Origin: Streptomyces sp. MMBL 11-1
GTDB lineage: Bacteria > Actinomycetota > Actinomycetes > Streptomycetales > Streptomycetaceae
Length of the DNA: 64,000 bases
Direction: 5' to 3'
Assembly (NCBI RefSeq): GCF_028622875.1
Contig: NZ_CP117709.1
Coordinates: forward strand, 7,877,001-7,941,000
Shown: piece by piece, positions 52,501 through 57,894 of the stretch
Layout: every line of letters starts with the position of its first letter
Numbering within the stretch: the first letter of the stretch is position 1
Position numbers and translations under genes: made by a program
Notes under the pieces: generated by a model
What the model was told of the DNA's origin: nothing
Databases searched by the model: none
The model's input: only the letters and a program-made list of their open reading frames with translations

Positions 52501-53191
52501 CGAACCACAGGCGGGGCCGCTTGGCGAACGACAGCGGACCGATCTTGACCTGCCGGGCCCCGGCGGCCAGCGGAGCGAGGTGGGTGCCGATGAGCCCCAT
52601 GTCGTGGAAGTACGGCATCCAGCTGACCACCACGTCCTCGGGTCCCAGCGCCGAGGCGGCCCGTATCTGCGCCAGATTGGCCAGCACCGCTCCATGGGTC
52701 ACCTCCACCCCCTTGGGCACACCGGTGCTTCCCGAGGAGAACTGCACGAACGCGACGTCGTCGTGCCCGGCGGCGGCGGGCTCCCGCAGCTCCGGCCCCT
52801 CCCGCAGGACATCGAGGGACAGGGCGCGGACAGTGTCGGGGAGGTCGCCCGACAGCGACGAGGCCGAGGCGTCCACGACGACGGGCGGCCGCCCCAGGTG
52901 CTCCCAGACCGGCAGCACCCGACGTGCGTCCGGCGCGAGCGGGACCGGAACGAGACCGGCCGCCACAGCACCCCAGAACATCGGCTGGAAGTCCTCGCTG
53001 CGGTCGGCGAGCAACGGCACACAGGTCCCGGGCGCGACGCCCGCCTTCCGGAAGCCGCCGGCCACGCGCAAGGACGTGTCCAGGAGTTCGCCCAGGCTGA
53101 CCGTCAGCTCGCTCCCGTCGCCGCGGACATGTACGACGACCTGCCCGGGAGCCTCACGGACCGCGCCCAGTAGTACATCAAGCAGTGTCAC
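40547..53191 (-). CDS. Hybrid FAAL-PKS-NRPS megasynthase with a C-terminal acyl-ACP-reductase-like domain
   Basis: 4214 aa, one gene. Domains by hand: fatty-acyl-AMP ligase-like AL 1-520 (FSSGSTGVPKG near 150; YGLAEATLA); ACP 585-655 (LGGTSVKA); KS 690-1110 (DTACSS near 863, HGTGT near 1001, NIGHL); AT 1225-1500 (GHSAGE near 1316, RAFHS, malonyl-type); KR 1825-2010 (TGGGGGFG, then SSVSAV and DYASANAFLDA catalytic residues), no DH or ER; ACP 2120-2185 (GLDSLAA); C 2210-2640 (HHAAGDG near 2362); A 2690-3200 (FTSGSTGRPKA, YGPTEATIN, GKIDRRG); PCP 3230-3300 (GGDSLLV); second C 3355-3800 (HHIIGDG near 3487); C-terminal domain 3826-4214 (GLGSIGSS near 3990; Cys 4153). Predicted product: beta-hydroxyacyl amide of one amino acid. 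By rough hand alignment the A-domain pocket reads D-A-R-S-I-V-L-I-N; no match known to me. GTG start with GGAG 8 nt upstream. Confidence 0.93.
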   Translation of the reverse strand: MTLLDVLLGAVREAPGQVVVHVRGDGSELTVSLGELLDTSLRVAGGFRKAGVAPGTCVPLLADRSEDFQPMFWGAVAAGLVPVPLAPDARRVLPVWEHLGRPPVVVDASASSLSGDLPDTVRALSLDVLREGPELREPAAAGHDDVAFVQFSSGSTGVPKGVEVTHGAVLANLAQIRAASALGPEDVVVSWMPYFHDMGLIGTHLAPLAAGARQVKIGPLSFAKRPRLWFEVAARHRATVLSAANFALALAVRRVPDEVLARLDLSAVRLILVGAEPIGPAVWRAFADKTRPAGLDPAAAQPVYGLAEATLAVTFPPAGEVAEPLVLDRAALSRGVAVDAEPGEGAVELMDVGRPVAGCSVRVVDDAGTVLGDRRTGHIMVSGPQLARGYHRLPDVSAEVFAGGWLRTGDLGFLRDGRLCVTGRHKDVLFLNGRTFHASDMEEVAAATPGLPPGAPAVVGSTDPVTGAERVVVFVPWARPPREAAQVLERVSARVREALLHDDVRVLTLPPGAFPRTTSGKLRRRRLRERFEDGAFGTGGRGAGENASGDGDGPPSAAGGLAEAARPAAEASARAPRARAETVEAVREVWARVLGRPAGSIGAHEAFGSLGGTSVKAMEVLGALEDAFGVTLPPAVIRDHGTVSALAGHLLTVAPVPTSCAPEAVESAPPRTGGASAGDMAVAATVPGAATADTSAAVIGMACRFPGADTPEAFWELLVDGHDAVTPVPRGRWDDGQDLPGARPAAPAVGRKRWAALLEDPAAFDAGCFGIGEDEARALDPQARIFLELAHEALERAGYAGPRRRGRRIGVFAAVGDSGYRQILERAAADGSPRPAALTGNLPALVAARVTQCLDLDGPAIAVDTACSSGLVALHLARRSLLDGECDLAVVGGVNLHLTSAPHRLLEEAGALSPTGRSRAFSADADGFVPGEGGAAIVLTRLDAARLADDPVLAVVRGTAVNNDGRSMSLMAPNPLRQREVITRAYEAAGVDPASVTYVEAHGTGTTVGDPIELRSLAHAFPERPDGEPRSVGSVKTNIGHLLNAAALPALVKVVLALGHRRLPPSLHHAPASPGLAPAGFSVVTEARDWTSEGPLVAGINAFGFGGTNAHAVLEQAAPPPAPAPPSTGVAGDVAVDGPHLLTLSAHSPGGLREAVTRLAAHLESRPRLREGDVCRTASTSRDDGPHRLAVVADGDLRERLAAVTAGGGTGEAVRQVGSVVRSRPRVVFLFPGQGSQFPGQDRALYRTARVFRDTFDEASALLGPVCGRPLLDWALDPEADPAEQAVTEVAQPLLVASGVALARQLRAWGVQPDAVAGHSAGEIAAACAGGALTLREAVRFAAERGRLMGAFTEPGAMIAVRGGEEAVAAAVAESGGALAVAAYNGPGLQVLSGDVRAVERAAAGLEALGVPTRRLRVSRAFHSPLMRPVADRLADAARALTPQAPSVPLMSTVTAEWQPVLGPEYLRDHAERPVLFGKAVERLAREGYDTFVEVGHGATLSGAVRAATEAYAAGAPEASAEGGGTPGSSVASAASGAFTGGATVMCALPGDSDGRTDAERLPGGGHGGGRGALLETVGRLWSHGVPLDRTALDAEHHRIPLPTYPFQRRRYWADPPVSPLLHRVLWEDTPLPGRAAAVRSVLLTGPDSAYVDRLASQLSAEGVRMHERGDGPPDAVVLVAGPAPGQDTADALDRAQDTALAAFGEALARFDETRADRLLVLTEDVHGTGTERERPRPAHAVLGGLLLALPRETPGAAATALDLCSLDTASQRLTAVLAELAEPKSDGSTHAGAATVAWRAGRRLTRRFVPLAGSTTAPGGATRSPLPPDGTFLITGGGGGFGAALARDLAGRGRPTLVLAGRSPRPPSGLTEELRSLGATVHYRVADVSVERDVDALLAGLPHLDGLFHAAGTVRPGTLRTRRAEETAAALAAKTRGSLLLSLALRRHGLDPAVRIAFSSVSAVLPGLAGALGDYASANAFLDAFAASERHAGRPWQSVNLAALAGTGMATALGAGAEGGSTTVRSAGGPPVAVGPALAALRTACGVDAAQLLLADLTSPPGPAAMADPTAPTVPMGTSTESGTEPATTCRVPGTGTGDGTRANRDTRAGTGPRTGTAEVLRRLLAPALRLPATGIPDDEPFLALGLDSLAAVDLVRQLERELGRPLAATLFFEYRTVAELAAHLDTMPSPSPPAHSSRSLPPAPSPLPDGVGFPLTPVQLALHTSSRLHPDVPAHGYVRQTVRGPLDTRLLSRALAALADRHTMLRIRIGSTGSTESNQSAESGQSTGDRVGSVAPRQYVAPPAALSAWYEVRELTGRTGEIEGLETALCNRPFDLSTEPPVRALLARESPELSHLVLVIHHAAGDGYSLNVLAGELWSLYTALADGRAPTLPPLGTDFARYAAAAADERSSPDGMKALAADRLYWSGRLGSRGEPLRLPYDGDPSALPAAPVTTHQSVLDPVLSAALEKRAAAHGVSLFHLLLAAHVRCLARWSGQREIAVNVARARRDDRLPGLDRLVGPLADTLPLLCGTDPDESAGALAQRLAGIWLESERHASLTGLDLARLLPPDPSGAGPRTVSPAGFSFSRFPAPLDGRCPVSVRPTAAGTATAATRLSLLCWQDEAALRFSWNFPVRLFDPATVARLDRDFHAELAALGEPRPAAPVITESVPDHGIGPRTGSGAATLVGRLVDRFRATPDAVAVDTGATTLTYAQLDRASHALATSLLARGVTPGSLVGLLTEPGADTVVSVVAALRAGAGWVPLDAGHPTARLTDQLTRSGARTVLCHTATRAVGEALGDVALVSVDASAPSCRDTVPGPAGGPGRVAGSVRPSDALPAPDGPVDADGIAYVIFTSGSTGRPKAVPVTHRSMENYLDWAIDTFGYDEHDRLAQTASPCFDASVRQLLAPLLVGATVVTVAWDLLRDPDRLLTHVERGRITVWSSVPTLWEQLLSASEERVRHGAPPPDLSALRWIHVGGEALSPAHVRRWFDLFGDGQHIANLYGPTEATINTSCHIIRARPGDQVRRLPIGRPVSGTEVEVVGPDGEPRRPGEAGELLISGTGLTSGYLGEPELTEAAFTVRRGRRWYRSGDRVRCSEDGVLEFLGRLDDQVKIRGNRVEPGEIEAVLQTHPDVAHAVVLTEHGRLTAFVTPGPGTPGADALALRLHLAGSLPSYMLPSRITRVDRMPLTSTGKIDRRGLLTFQGAAGGPGADTGADSGARTGEVRTPPRTPTEVRLAAIWSALLQAEDVSREDDFFVLGGDSLLVLEVFARLEKQGGPLPRPTVIYRSRTLAALASAVDAAADTATDATGTAVDAADTSDAVETDDTAAGAAGASALGRDPVGDRTGTLDPAVTPPAFPLTPTQRGFLLAEAVSPGTTSSWLTRLRLRGRLDTTLFQRAVDTLVVRHPMLRTVFPAGVRPPVQQELPSSLRLPVDFETLTDPGQVEERVTAERARRFETWAWPLVRLRVLTVAPDEHVLVAHAHHIIGDGYSAALLVRELTAVYDALSRGEEPATAPLRSTFRDHALQLAERTGTATATTPSTARVTTAGRVFDAPTVSAGRGVPTGGDRWARLSAPYRPPVLAAGRTAADPLFHTYGFTVEPGQVEALRGLAARTGSTLHAPVLTAYYRALAAATGRGDLVLGLAVSGRDHSLPDAHRVFGPYATAVPLRPAGPAAGRPGGSGFEGDLLRVAAEAAEARTYEGVVPPLSNGLPMTSQFFFTYLDFSALGPESGRTLAVAREDGDSVYTPPPAGTDVFLAAGPDGGRLRITVRAAATAFTPESLAAFAESVRADLAHAAASAVPGPGRLARPDGPGRDARMDAALIGYLPSPADLARLSGLPEAALPREQLRTLLFPDGRPRLLETLSTPLGRSGFVCVPLFADELAAGDDLLGHTALGVELASSLGARAVSLAGMIPSLTGYGFDVLRAVGTAGAVTAAPADHGVPPARTTPAVTTGHAATVVSVVRTVHAALDAMGQRLGSLAVAFVGLGSIGSSSLELLLSRAQQPPARLLLCDVPGSGPRLKELAESLLQRRLVEIVEVVESDHGLPEAVYDARLIVAAVSGGGTLLDIDRLAPGTTVVDDSFPHCFDTSRAIGRMEGAKDVLVVGGGLLSVGPAEREVAEGLPAAAVAGHLARPMVPDTVASCRLESLLHASGAEVPLVHGPVDAATGLAYWEAAEATGIRAAPLHLLTRTIDPELLARHLWSS

Positions 53192-53534
53192 GTCGTACTC
53201 CGTCGGTCCGTCGGTCCGTTCCCCGAAGAATGATCTTAGAAAGGCACGGGTCGCGGGGAATCAGCCGCCGGGAGGAGAGCGCATGCACCCTGGGAGTGAC
53301 CTGATGGAAGAGGTCCGGCTCGGTTTCCGGACCGGGCCGGGAAGCGACCGGCGTGTCCACCGCGAACGCGGGGACCGAGGAGAAGCACCGCCTGGACGGT
53401 CCCGTTCGCCGGGACCGTGGCCCGGACGCTCGAAGCGGCCTGCCGGGCCGGAGCGACCCGCCCGGCCGGCCATCGGCCGGACCGGGCGGATCACCCCTCT
53501 GCGCGCGCTCGCGCCACCTGTCGTACGTGCCGTG
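53192..53534. other. Intergenic region upstream of the megasynthase, with terminator-like hairpin
   Basis: 343 bp. Near the megasynthase start there are repeated TCGGTCCG octamers (53203-53218) and a TAAGAT box on the minus strand (about 53230-53240) that could be a -10 element; I see no good -35 partner. At 53458-53489 a strong hairpin (CCGCCCGG-CCGGCC arms, 3-nt loop, one bulged A) probably terminates the kinase/monooxygenase operon. A plus-strand ATG at 53283 has a fine ribosome-binding site but the frame looks non-coding. Confidence 0.5.
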
Positions 53535-53864
53535 CTACGCGCCGGTCGGGGAGGCCTGCTGCACGACCTCGAAGGACCACACCGTGGACCCGCTGGCCGC
53601 CGGCTTGGGCCGCTCGCCGCTGCCGGCGTCACCGCCCTGGTGGGCCGCCTTCATCGGCCCCTCCATCCACGCCTGGAAGGAGGCCTCGTCACGCCAGCGC
53701 GTGTAGACGAGGTAGTCGTCCGTGCCCTCGACGGGCCGGAGCAGCTCGAACCACTCGAATCCGTCGGAGCCCTCCACGGCATGGGCCCGGGAAGCGAAGC
53801 GCTTCTCCAGTGTCTCGCGTTGTTCCTGGGGGACGGTCAGCACATTGATCTTGACTACGCTCAT
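53535..53864 (-). CDS. Antibiotic biosynthesis monooxygenase (ABM) domain protein
   Basis: A 109-aa ferredoxin-like fold protein. VVKINVLTVPQEQRETLEKRFASRAHAVEGSDGFEWFELLRP and YLVYTRWRDEASFQAWMEG follow the ABM pattern shared by small cofactor-free monooxygenases and heme-degrading enzymes of the IsdG/MhuD type. The pattern N/F...W...H needed for heme degradation is partly visible, but the activity is uncertain. Its ATG overlaps the histidine kinase stop (ATGA), so it is translationally coupled to the two-component system rather than to the megasynthase. Confidence 0.85.
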   Translation of the reverse strand: MSVVKINVLTVPQEQRETLEKRFASRAHAVEGSDGFEWFELLRPVEGTDDYLVYTRWRDEASFQAWMEGPMKAAHQGGDAGSGERPKPAASGSTVWSFEVVQQASPTGA

Positions 53865-54985
53865 GGCTCCATCCTGCCGTACGAGGTCCTGACTCCGTCG
53901 GCGGGCGGGCCGGTCGCGGGGAGTTCCACCGTGATACGGATCCCGCCGTCCGGGCGCGGGGTGAGGGTGAGCGTTCCGTCGTGCGCGCGGGCGATGGTCT
54001 TGACGATGGCCAGGCCGAGGCCGACGCCCGCGTGGTGGGTGCGCAACCGTTCCGCGCCGCGGCGGAACGGTTCGGTGAGCGTCGAGGCCAGCTGCGGGGT
54101 GACCTTCGCACCGGTGTTCTCGACCGTGAGCACCGCGGCCCGCCGTCGGACGCCGGTGGTGACCCTGACGGTGCCCCGTTCGGGCAGATTGTGGACGATC
54201 GCGTTGTGCACGAGGTTCGTGGTCAGCTGGAGCAGGAGCGTCGGCGATCCGGTCGCGGGGGCGAACTCGCCGCGTGTCTCGACGGTGACGCCCTGTTCTT
54301 CCGCGAGGGGGAGGAGGGTCTCGGTGGCCTCCTCCGCGAGCAGCGACAGGTCGACGTGTTCCCGGGTGAAGGAACGCCGGTCGGCGCGGCTGAGCACGAG
54401 CAGGGCCTCGGTGAGGTCGATCGCCCGGCCGTTGACGGCGTACAGACGGTCGATGATCTCGTCGGTGTCGCGGTTCGGATCGGTGCGGGCCACATCGAGA
54501 AGCGCCTTCGAGATCGCCAGCGGGGTACGCAGCTCATGGGAGGCGTTGGCCGCGAATCTCTCCTGCTCGGCGACGTGTGCTTCGAGCCGGGCGAGCATGG
54601 TGTCGAAGGCGTCGGCGAGTTCCCGGAACTCGTCCCTGCGGCCCGGCAGCCGGATCCGGTGGGAGAGCGACCCGTGCGTGGCCGCGCGGGTGGCTTCGGT
54701 GATCCGGGTCAGCGGGGCGAGCATGCGGCCGGCGAGGACCCACCCTCCCAGGAGGCCGAAGACGAGAAGGACCGCCAGCACGGTGGCCGCCGCCGGGGCG
54801 AAGGTGTACGCGAGGAGCTGACGGTTGGGGTTCTCGTGGAGCATCCGCCTGTCCCAGTCGTCGGGAACGTACTCCAGGAGGAACACCCACACCGCGGTGA
54901 GCAGCAGGACGCCGGCGACCATGAGGAAGCCGGCGTAGCTGAGGGTGAGCTTGAGGCGGACGCTCAACCCGGGCCGCCTAGCCAT
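53861..54985 (-). CDS. Sensor histidine kinase
   Basis: A 374-aa membrane kinase. Two membrane helices (about 15-38 and 70-95) bracket a short external loop of about 30 residues (LEYVPDDWDRRMLHENPNRQ). A HAMP domain (GRMLAPLTRITEATRAATHGSLSHRI) follows, then a HisKA domain with NASHELRTPLAIS (phosphorylated His near 150) and an HATPase domain (NLVHNAIVHN, ENTGAKV, HHAGVGLGLAIVK). The small external loop suggests sensing of a membrane or cell-wall signal. The ATG at 54985 overlaps the response regulator's end by 8 bp. Confidence 0.92.
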   Translation of the reverse strand: MARRPGLSVRLKLTLSYAGFLMVAGVLLLTAVWVFLLEYVPDDWDRRMLHENPNRQLLAYTFAPAAATVLAVLLVFGLLGGWVLAGRMLAPLTRITEATRAATHGSLSHRIRLPGRRDEFRELADAFDTMLARLEAHVAEQERFAANASHELRTPLAISKALLDVARTDPNRDTDEIIDRLYAVNGRAIDLTEALLVLSRADRRSFTREHVDLSLLAEEATETLLPLAEEQGVTVETRGEFAPATGSPTLLLQLTTNLVHNAIVHNLPERGTVRVTTGVRRRAAVLTVENTGAKVTPQLASTLTEPFRRGAERLRTHHAGVGLGLAIVKTIARAHDGTLTLTPRPDGGIRITVELPATGPPADGVRTSYGRMEP

Positions 54986-55676
54986 GGTCCTCGCCGTCGC
55001 CGCGACCGGTGCCGGACGCTGTGCCGATGCGGTAGCCGACACCCGGCACGGTGGCGATGATCCACGGTTCGCCGAGGCGCTTGCGCAGGGCCGAGACGGT
55101 GATGCGTACGGCGTTGGTGAACGGGTCGGCGTGCTCGTCCCACGCGCGTTCCAGGATCTCTTCGGCGCTGACGACACCGCCGTCGGCGGCGACGAGGACG
55201 TCGAGCACCGCGAACTGCTTCCTGGTCAGCGCGACGTAGCGGCCGTCCCGGTAGACCTCCCTGCGGAAGGTGTCCAGCCGCAGACCGGCGATCTCCCGCA
55301 CGGGCGGTCTGCTGTGGGCGCGTCTGCGGTCGAGCGCCCTGAGCCTGAGCACGAGTTCCCGGAGATCGAAAGGCTTCGTGAGGTAGTCGTCGGCGCCGAG
55401 CCCGAACCCGGAGGCCTTGTCGTCGAGGCGGTCGGCGGCCGTGAGCATGAGGATCGGCATTCCACTGCCGGAGGCGACGATGTGTTCGGCGATCCGGTCC
55501 CCGGACGGCCCGGGGATGTCGCGGTCCAGGACGGCGATGTCATAGGTGTTGACGCTCAGCAGCTCCAGAGCGGTCTCGCCGTCACCCGCGATGTCCGCCG
55601 CGATCGCTTCGAGACGCAGGCCGTCGCGGACGGCTTCTGCCAGATACGGTTCGTCTTCGACGATCAGCACGCGCAT
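54978..55676 (-). CDS. OmpR-family response regulator
   Basis: A 232-aa regulator. The receiver domain has acidic residues (LIVEDEP), the phosphorylated Asp51 (AVLDRDIPG), Thr in MLTAAD and Lys in LTKPFD. A winged-helix DNA-binding domain follows (about 130-220; VALTRKQFAVLDVLVAADGGVVSAEEILERAWD, TVPGVGYRI). It forms an operon with the kinase and ABM gene and lies divergent from the VanY-like gene, its likely target. The 86-bp intergenic region holds an inverted repeat that may be its binding site. Confidence 0.93.
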   Translation of the reverse strand: MRVLIVEDEPYLAEAVRDGLRLEAIAADIAGDGETALELLSVNTYDIAVLDRDIPGPSGDRIAEHIVASGSGMPILMLTAADRLDDKASGFGLGADDYLTKPFDLRELVLRLRALDRRRAHSRPPVREIAGLRLDTFRREVYRDGRYVALTRKQFAVLDVLVAADGGVVSAEEILERAWDEHADPFTNAVRITVSALRKRLGEPWIIATVPGVGYRIGTASGTGRGDGEDHG

Positions 55677-55707
55677 GTGCCGATGCTACGAGTCGGCGCC
55701 TGTCGTC

Positions 55708-55731
55708 GGCGTATCGAAAACCGCATACGCC
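55708..55731. promoter_or_regulatory. Inverted repeat GGCGTAT-N10-ATACGCC in a divergent promoter region
   Basis: Perfect 7-bp arms with a 10-bp spacer, midway between the response regulator (start 55676) and the carboxypeptidase (start 55763). The geometry suits a dimeric OmpR-type regulator acting on both genes. Confidence 0.5.
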
Positions 55732-55762
55732 CCGGCAACACCGCGCTGCCTTGACTGGCGGT

Positions 55763-56443
55763 ATGACTCGACCACCGCCGTCCTTGCGAACACCACCCCG
55801 CCGGACGGGCCGGCTCCTCGTCGTCGGCGCGGTAGCCGTCGTGGCGGCGATCGCCACGGCCCTCGGCCACGCCCTGCTGACCCCCTCACAGTCCCCGTCG
55901 CCCTCGGCCTCGGCCCGCTCCCCGTCCGCCGCCCCCTCCTCGGCCCCGGCACCCCTGCCTCCTCTTCACCGTGAGCACCGTGGAGCGCTGGGAGAGGCCG
56001 ACGGCGTCGTCCCCGACGGTGTGACGGTGCTCGACGACGGGATTCCGGCCGTCGCCCGTCTCGACGCGGATCTGCTCGCGGCTCTCCGCCGGGCGGCACG
56101 GGAGGCGGCGCGGGACGGCGTCGAGTTCGCCGTCAACAGCGGCTGGCGATCCCCGGCGTATCAGAATGAGCTGCTCCGCGAGGCGGTCGCGCGGTACGGG
56201 TCGGAGGCCGAGGCCGCCCGGTGGGTGGCCACCGCGCAGACGTCGCCGCACGTGTCGGGGGACGCGGTCGACATCGGGCCGGCCGACGCGACGGAGTGGC
56301 TGTCCGAACACGGCGCCGCCCACGGACTGTGCCAGACCTACCGGAACGAGCCCTGGCACTACGAGCTGCGAACGGAAGCGATCGACCGGGGTTGTCCGCG
56401 CATGTACGCCGACCCCACCCAGGACCCGAGGATGCGACAGTGA
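55763..56443 (+). CDS. M15 D-alanyl-D-alanine carboxypeptidase (VanY-like)
   Basis: A 226-aa protein. A membrane helix (LLVVGAVAVVAAIATALGHA, about 17-37) and a Ser/Pro/Ala linker lead to a zinc peptidase domain. It has NSGWRSPAYQNELLREAV, SPHVSGDAVDIGP (HxxxxxxD zinc ligands) and NEPWHYEL (ExxH catalytic). This is the VanY/M15B pattern that trims the D-Ala-D-Ala of peptidoglycan stems outside the membrane. The ATG at 55763 is used; a TTG four codons upstream is less likely. Divergence from a two-component system with a short sensor loop resembles vancomycin-response-type arrangements, though no vanHAX genes are present. Confidence 0.88.
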   Translation: MTRPPPSLRTPPRRTGRLLVVGAVAVVAAIATALGHALLTPSQSPSPSASARSPSAAPSSAPAPLPPLHREHRGALGEADGVVPDGVTVLDDGIPAVARLDADLLAALRRAAREAARDGVEFAVNSGWRSPAYQNELLREAVARYGSEAEAARWVATAQTSPHVSGDAVDIGPADATEWLSEHGAAHGLCQTYRNEPWHYELRTEAIDRGCPRMYADPTQDPRMRQ

Positions 56444-56466
56444 CCGGCAGCGAACGAGGACGGACG

Positions 56467-57561
56467 ATGACACAGGTGGACACGGCCGGAACCGCGCAGG
56501 GCGACCCGGACACGCGCGGTCTTGGCCAGGGCGACGCCCGTCCCCGGGACGAGGGCCCCGGGGACACCGGCCCCCGGGACAAGGGTGTGAGGACAGGTCT
56601 CTGGAGGCGCGGCCGGGTACTCGCGGCGGCGGCGCTGCTGCTCGGCCTGGTCCTGATGCTGCACGCGAGCATCCCGAACCGGGTCGGGAACCTCGGCAGC
56701 CTGGTGGAGACCTTCCTCCCGTGGTTCGGCCTGTTCATCCCGGTGCTGCTGGCCGGGGCGCTGCTGCGCCGCTCCGTCCTCGCGGTCGTCGCGCTGCTGC
56801 TGCCGGCCGCCGTGTGGCTGAACCTCTTCGGCGGGCTGCTCACCGACAAGTCCCACCCGGGCGGCGACCTCACCGTGGTCAGCCACAACGTCGGCGCCGA
56901 CAACCCCGACGCGGCGGGCACCGCCCGCGCCCTGGCCGCCTCCGGCGCGGACGTACTGGCGCTGGAAGAGCTGGACCCGGCGGCCCGGAGGACGTACGAG
57001 AAGGAGCTGGCGAGGGCGTACCCCCACCACACGGTCCTGGGCACGGTCGGCGTGTGGAGCAGGCTGCCGCTGTCGGACACCCGCCCCGTCGACGTCGAGA
57101 TGGACGCGGGTCCGCTGGGGGACGCGAAGCCCGCCGACGTCAAGCTGGAGTACAACCGGGGGCTGCGCACCACGGTGGCCACCGACCGCGGGCCCCTGGC
57201 GGTGTACGTGGCGCACCTCGGATCCGTACGGGTGAATCCCCGGGCGGGCCTCTCGTCGGGCCAACGCGACGCCGGCGCGCAGTCGCTCGGCCGGGCCGTC
57301 GCCGCCGAGCGGAACGAGCGGGTGGTGCTGCTCGGCGATCTGAACGGCACCCTGGACGACCGCGCGTACGCGGGCATCACCGCGCGGATGCGATCGGCGC
57401 AGGAGGCGGCCGGCGACGGCTTCGGCTTCAGCTGGCCCGCCGGCTTCCCGGTGGTGCGGATCGACCAGATCCTGGTCCGGGGCGTGGAGCCGGAGAGCTC
57501 GTGGGTCCTGCCCGCGACCGGCAGCGACCACCTCCCGGTGGCGGCCCGCATCAGCTGGTGA
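56467..57561 (+). CDS. Membrane endonuclease/exonuclease/phosphatase (EEP) family protein
   Basis: A 364-aa protein. An N-terminal disordered Gly/Asp/Arg-rich region (1-45) is followed by three membrane helices (about 52-125) and an extracytoplasmic EEP domain (about 135-364; VVSHNVGADN, ALEELDP with the metal-binding Glu, VVLLGDLNGTLD, ATGSDHLPVAARI). The fold covers nucleases, sphingomyelinases and phosphodiesterases; the external location argues for a secreted phosphodiesterase role. GAGGACGGACG precedes the ATG at 56467. A GTG at 56440, overlapping the VanY stop (GTGA), is an alternative and would couple the two genes. Confidence 0.85.
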   Translation: MTQVDTAGTAQGDPDTRGLGQGDARPRDEGPGDTGPRDKGVRTGLWRRGRVLAAAALLLGLVLMLHASIPNRVGNLGSLVETFLPWFGLFIPVLLAGALLRRSVLAVVALLLPAAVWLNLFGGLLTDKSHPGGDLTVVSHNVGADNPDAAGTARALAASGADVLALEELDPAARRTYEKELARAYPHHTVLGTVGVWSRLPLSDTRPVDVEMDAGPLGDAKPADVKLEYNRGLRTTVATDRGPLAVYVAHLGSVRVNPRAGLSSGQRDAGAQSLGRAVAAERNERVVLLGDLNGTLDDRAYAGITARMRSAQEAAGDGFGFSWPAGFPVVRIDQILVRGVEPESSWVLPATGSDHLPVAARISW

Positions 57562-57568
57562 ACACCGC

Positions 57569-57598
57569 GGAGGGCTCCGGACGCGTCCGGAGCCCTCC
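57569..57598. terminator. Self-complementary hairpin terminator
   Basis: The 28-nt core is a perfect palindrome (GAGGGCTCCGGA, CGCG, then the complement). It stands 8 bp after the EEP gene stop and before the riboswitch, insulating the transporter operon. Confidence 0.75.
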
Positions 57599-57671
57599 CG
57601 CCGCCTCGCGGGGCCAACGGGGCCTCCGTGTCGTGCTGTTGCTCACCCTCCTCCGAAGGAGGGCGGACGAA

Positions 57672-57795
57672 CGCGCTAGGCTGCGTTGCGCCACGGGGGA
57701 AGTCCGGTCGAAATCCGGCGCTGACCCGCAACGGTAGACGGACCCCCCGGGGGTTCCGTGAGCCCGATCACCCGCGGCGGAGAAGGCTCCTGACG
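57672..57795 (+). ncRNA. Cobalamin riboswitch (AdoCbl)
   Basis: Conserved core elements appear in order: GGGGGAAGTCCGGT, CGAAATCCGGCGCTGACCC, then CGCAACGGTA. These are the invariant strands of the cobalamin aptamer (GGGAA..CCGGTnnAAnTCCGGnnCTGnCCCGCAACnGT). A CCCCCCGGGGG arm and a GGCGGAGAAGGC region follow. It lies about 100 nt before a FecCD-type transport operon. Cobalamin should switch off expression, at transcription or translation level. The boundaries are approximate. Confidence 0.92.
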
Positions 57796-57894
57796 ATTCG
57801 CCGTGGACTGCGAACGGGCGCTGCGCGGGGCGGCCGCCGTCCGGGGCCGCTCCTCATCGCGCGACGCACGGCCCGAGGCGAAAGCGACCGGCCT

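Noticed and set aside
48923..53173. A 1416-codon open plus-strand frame opposite the megasynthase
   Set aside because: The minus-strand frame has intact catalytic domains throughout, and the plus frame shows no recognisable protein.
40432..53864. A larger biosynthetic cluster including the SWIM/VWA operon and the ABM monooxygenase as tailoring genes
   Set aside because: The ABM gene is coupled to the two-component operon and separated from the megasynthase by a hairpin. The SWIM/VWA genes form their own coupled set. Co-location alone does not support a biosynthetic role.
53283..54821. A plus-strand ATG with a good GGGAGGAG site (53283) opening a long frame
   Set aside because: The frame continues antisense through the ABM and histidine kinase genes and is Arg/Pro/Gly-rich. 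The ribosome-binding-like sequence is probably chance in purine-rich DNA.
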